From: Chloroflexota bacterium
GTDB lineage: Bacteria; Chloroflexota; Dormibacteria; Aeolococcales; Aeolococcaceae
Assembly (NCBI GenBank): GCA_028287605.1
Contig: JAQBPI010000220.1
Coordinates: forward strand, 1-15,022
Length of the DNA stretch: 15,022 bases
Reading direction: 5' to 3'
The position numbers were made by a program, and so were the translations under genes. Numbering within the stretch: position 1 is the first letter of the stretch; each line of letters starts with the position of its first letter. Positions 14,712 to 15,022 of the stretch are shown in pieces. The notes below the pieces were generated by a model. It did no database searches. It saw only the letters and a list, made by a program, of their open reading frames with translations, and was not told the DNA's origin.

Positions 14712-14733
14712 GACCCGACCCGGCGCCCGAGCG

Positions 14734-15022
14734 TCACGGATCGCCGTGATCTTTTGGCTCGTCGGCGCGGCGGCCCACCAGCTCCAGCCGGGAGCGGACG
14801 CCGAGCTTGGCGTACACGTGCTTGAGGTGGGTCTCCACCGTGTTCACCGACACCGAGAGGTGCTGCGCGACCTGCTGGTTGGAGCGCCCGCCGCACACCA
14901 GGTCGGCCACCCGCTCCTCCTGGGCGGTCAGCCGCTCGGGCTCGTCGAGGCGGCGGTGGCGCCGGCCTCCCGCCACCGCCAGCTCGGCTCGGGCCTGCTC
15001 GGCGAGCCAGACGGCGCCGGAC
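14734..15022 (-). CDS. LuxR-family transcriptional regulator, C-terminal domain (partial, N-terminus off the right edge)
   Basis: The visible 96 codons are open from the right edge to a TGA at 14736-14734. They contain a LuxR-type DNA-binding domain: LTAQEERVADLVCGGRSNQQVAQHL, then VSVNTVETHLKHVYAKLGV with the recognition helix. Before it is a helical segment, VWLAEQARAELAVAGG, of the kind found at the end of large MalT/LAL-type regulators with AAA and TPR-like regions. The rest of that protein would lie beyond the window, and its size is unknown. Internal GTG codons could start a short frame, but the homology continues upstream of them. It lies on the same strand as the Kelch/oxidoreductase pair, 76 bp upstream of the Kelch start. 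A regulatory link is possible but not shown. Confidence 0.88.
   Translation of the reverse strand, partial: SGAVWLAEQARAELAVAGGRRHRRLDEPERLTAQEERVADLVCGGRSNQQVAQHLSVSVNTVETHLKHVYAKLGVRSRLELVGRRADEPKDHGDP

Noticed and set aside
13380..14825. 481-codon open frame on the plus strand over the Kelch gene
   Set aside because: It is the mirror of the Kelch repeats. The minus frame shows seven regular Kelch units and a good ribosome binding site, while the plus frame shows only Gly/Arg/Ala/His-rich sequence.

Overview
This is a very GC-rich, gene-dense bacterial window: codon third positions are almost all G or C, and open antisense frames are common as a result. A LytR-CpsA-Psr (LCP) cell-wall ligase points to a monoderm-like envelope. 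Several start codons sit only 6-9 nt behind a TANNNT-type -10 box, which suggests frequent leaderless transcription. This fits an actinobacterial-type or Chloroflexota/Dormibacterota-type soil bacterium. That placement is an inference, because no rRNA or marker gene is present. I see no mobile element, tRNA, rRNA, CRISPR array or defence system.

Layout. The left edge (1-254, minus) is the N-terminal part of a small helix-turn-helix protein of Xre/MbcA-antitoxin type. Divergent from it are a family III CoA-transferase (309-1520) and a MOP-superfamily polysaccharide flippase (1517-2998), joined by an ATGA overlap. Converging on them is a four-helix membrane protein (3010-3540, minus). It shares a 44-bp divergent promoter region with a small SRPBCC-fold protein (3585-4037).

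The core, 4157-9907, is a plus-strand acyl-CoA and TCA block: sucC and sucD (succinyl-CoA synthetase), an acetyl-CoA acetyltransferase-type thiolase and two acyl-CoA dehydrogenases. Together they would take acyl-CoAs through alpha,beta-dehydrogenation and thiolysis to acetyl-CoA, with substrate-level phosphorylation at succinyl-CoA. The first dehydrogenase is strongly divergent, while the second is canonical. The block ends in a perfect 24-bp palindrome followed by a second inverted repeat.

Next comes an LCP-family ligase (10111-11862) with a LytR_C domain and a Pro/Thr-rich tail. It lies behind an ECF-sigma-like promoter and a leader that can form several hairpins. Converging on it from the right is a minus-strand pair: a seven-repeat Kelch protein (13560-14657) followed 25 bp later by an FAD-dependent oxidoreductase of the phytoene desaturase/hydroxysqualene dehydroxylase type (11870-13534). 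The right edge holds the C-terminal helix-turn-helix domain of a LuxR-family regulator (14734-15022, minus).

Most genes are recognisable housekeeping or metabolic families. The points most worth a second look are the palindrome and structured leader around 9916-10110, the structured sucC leader with its overlapping mini-ORF, the atypical first acyl-CoA dehydrogenase, and the recurring leaderless promoter pattern.
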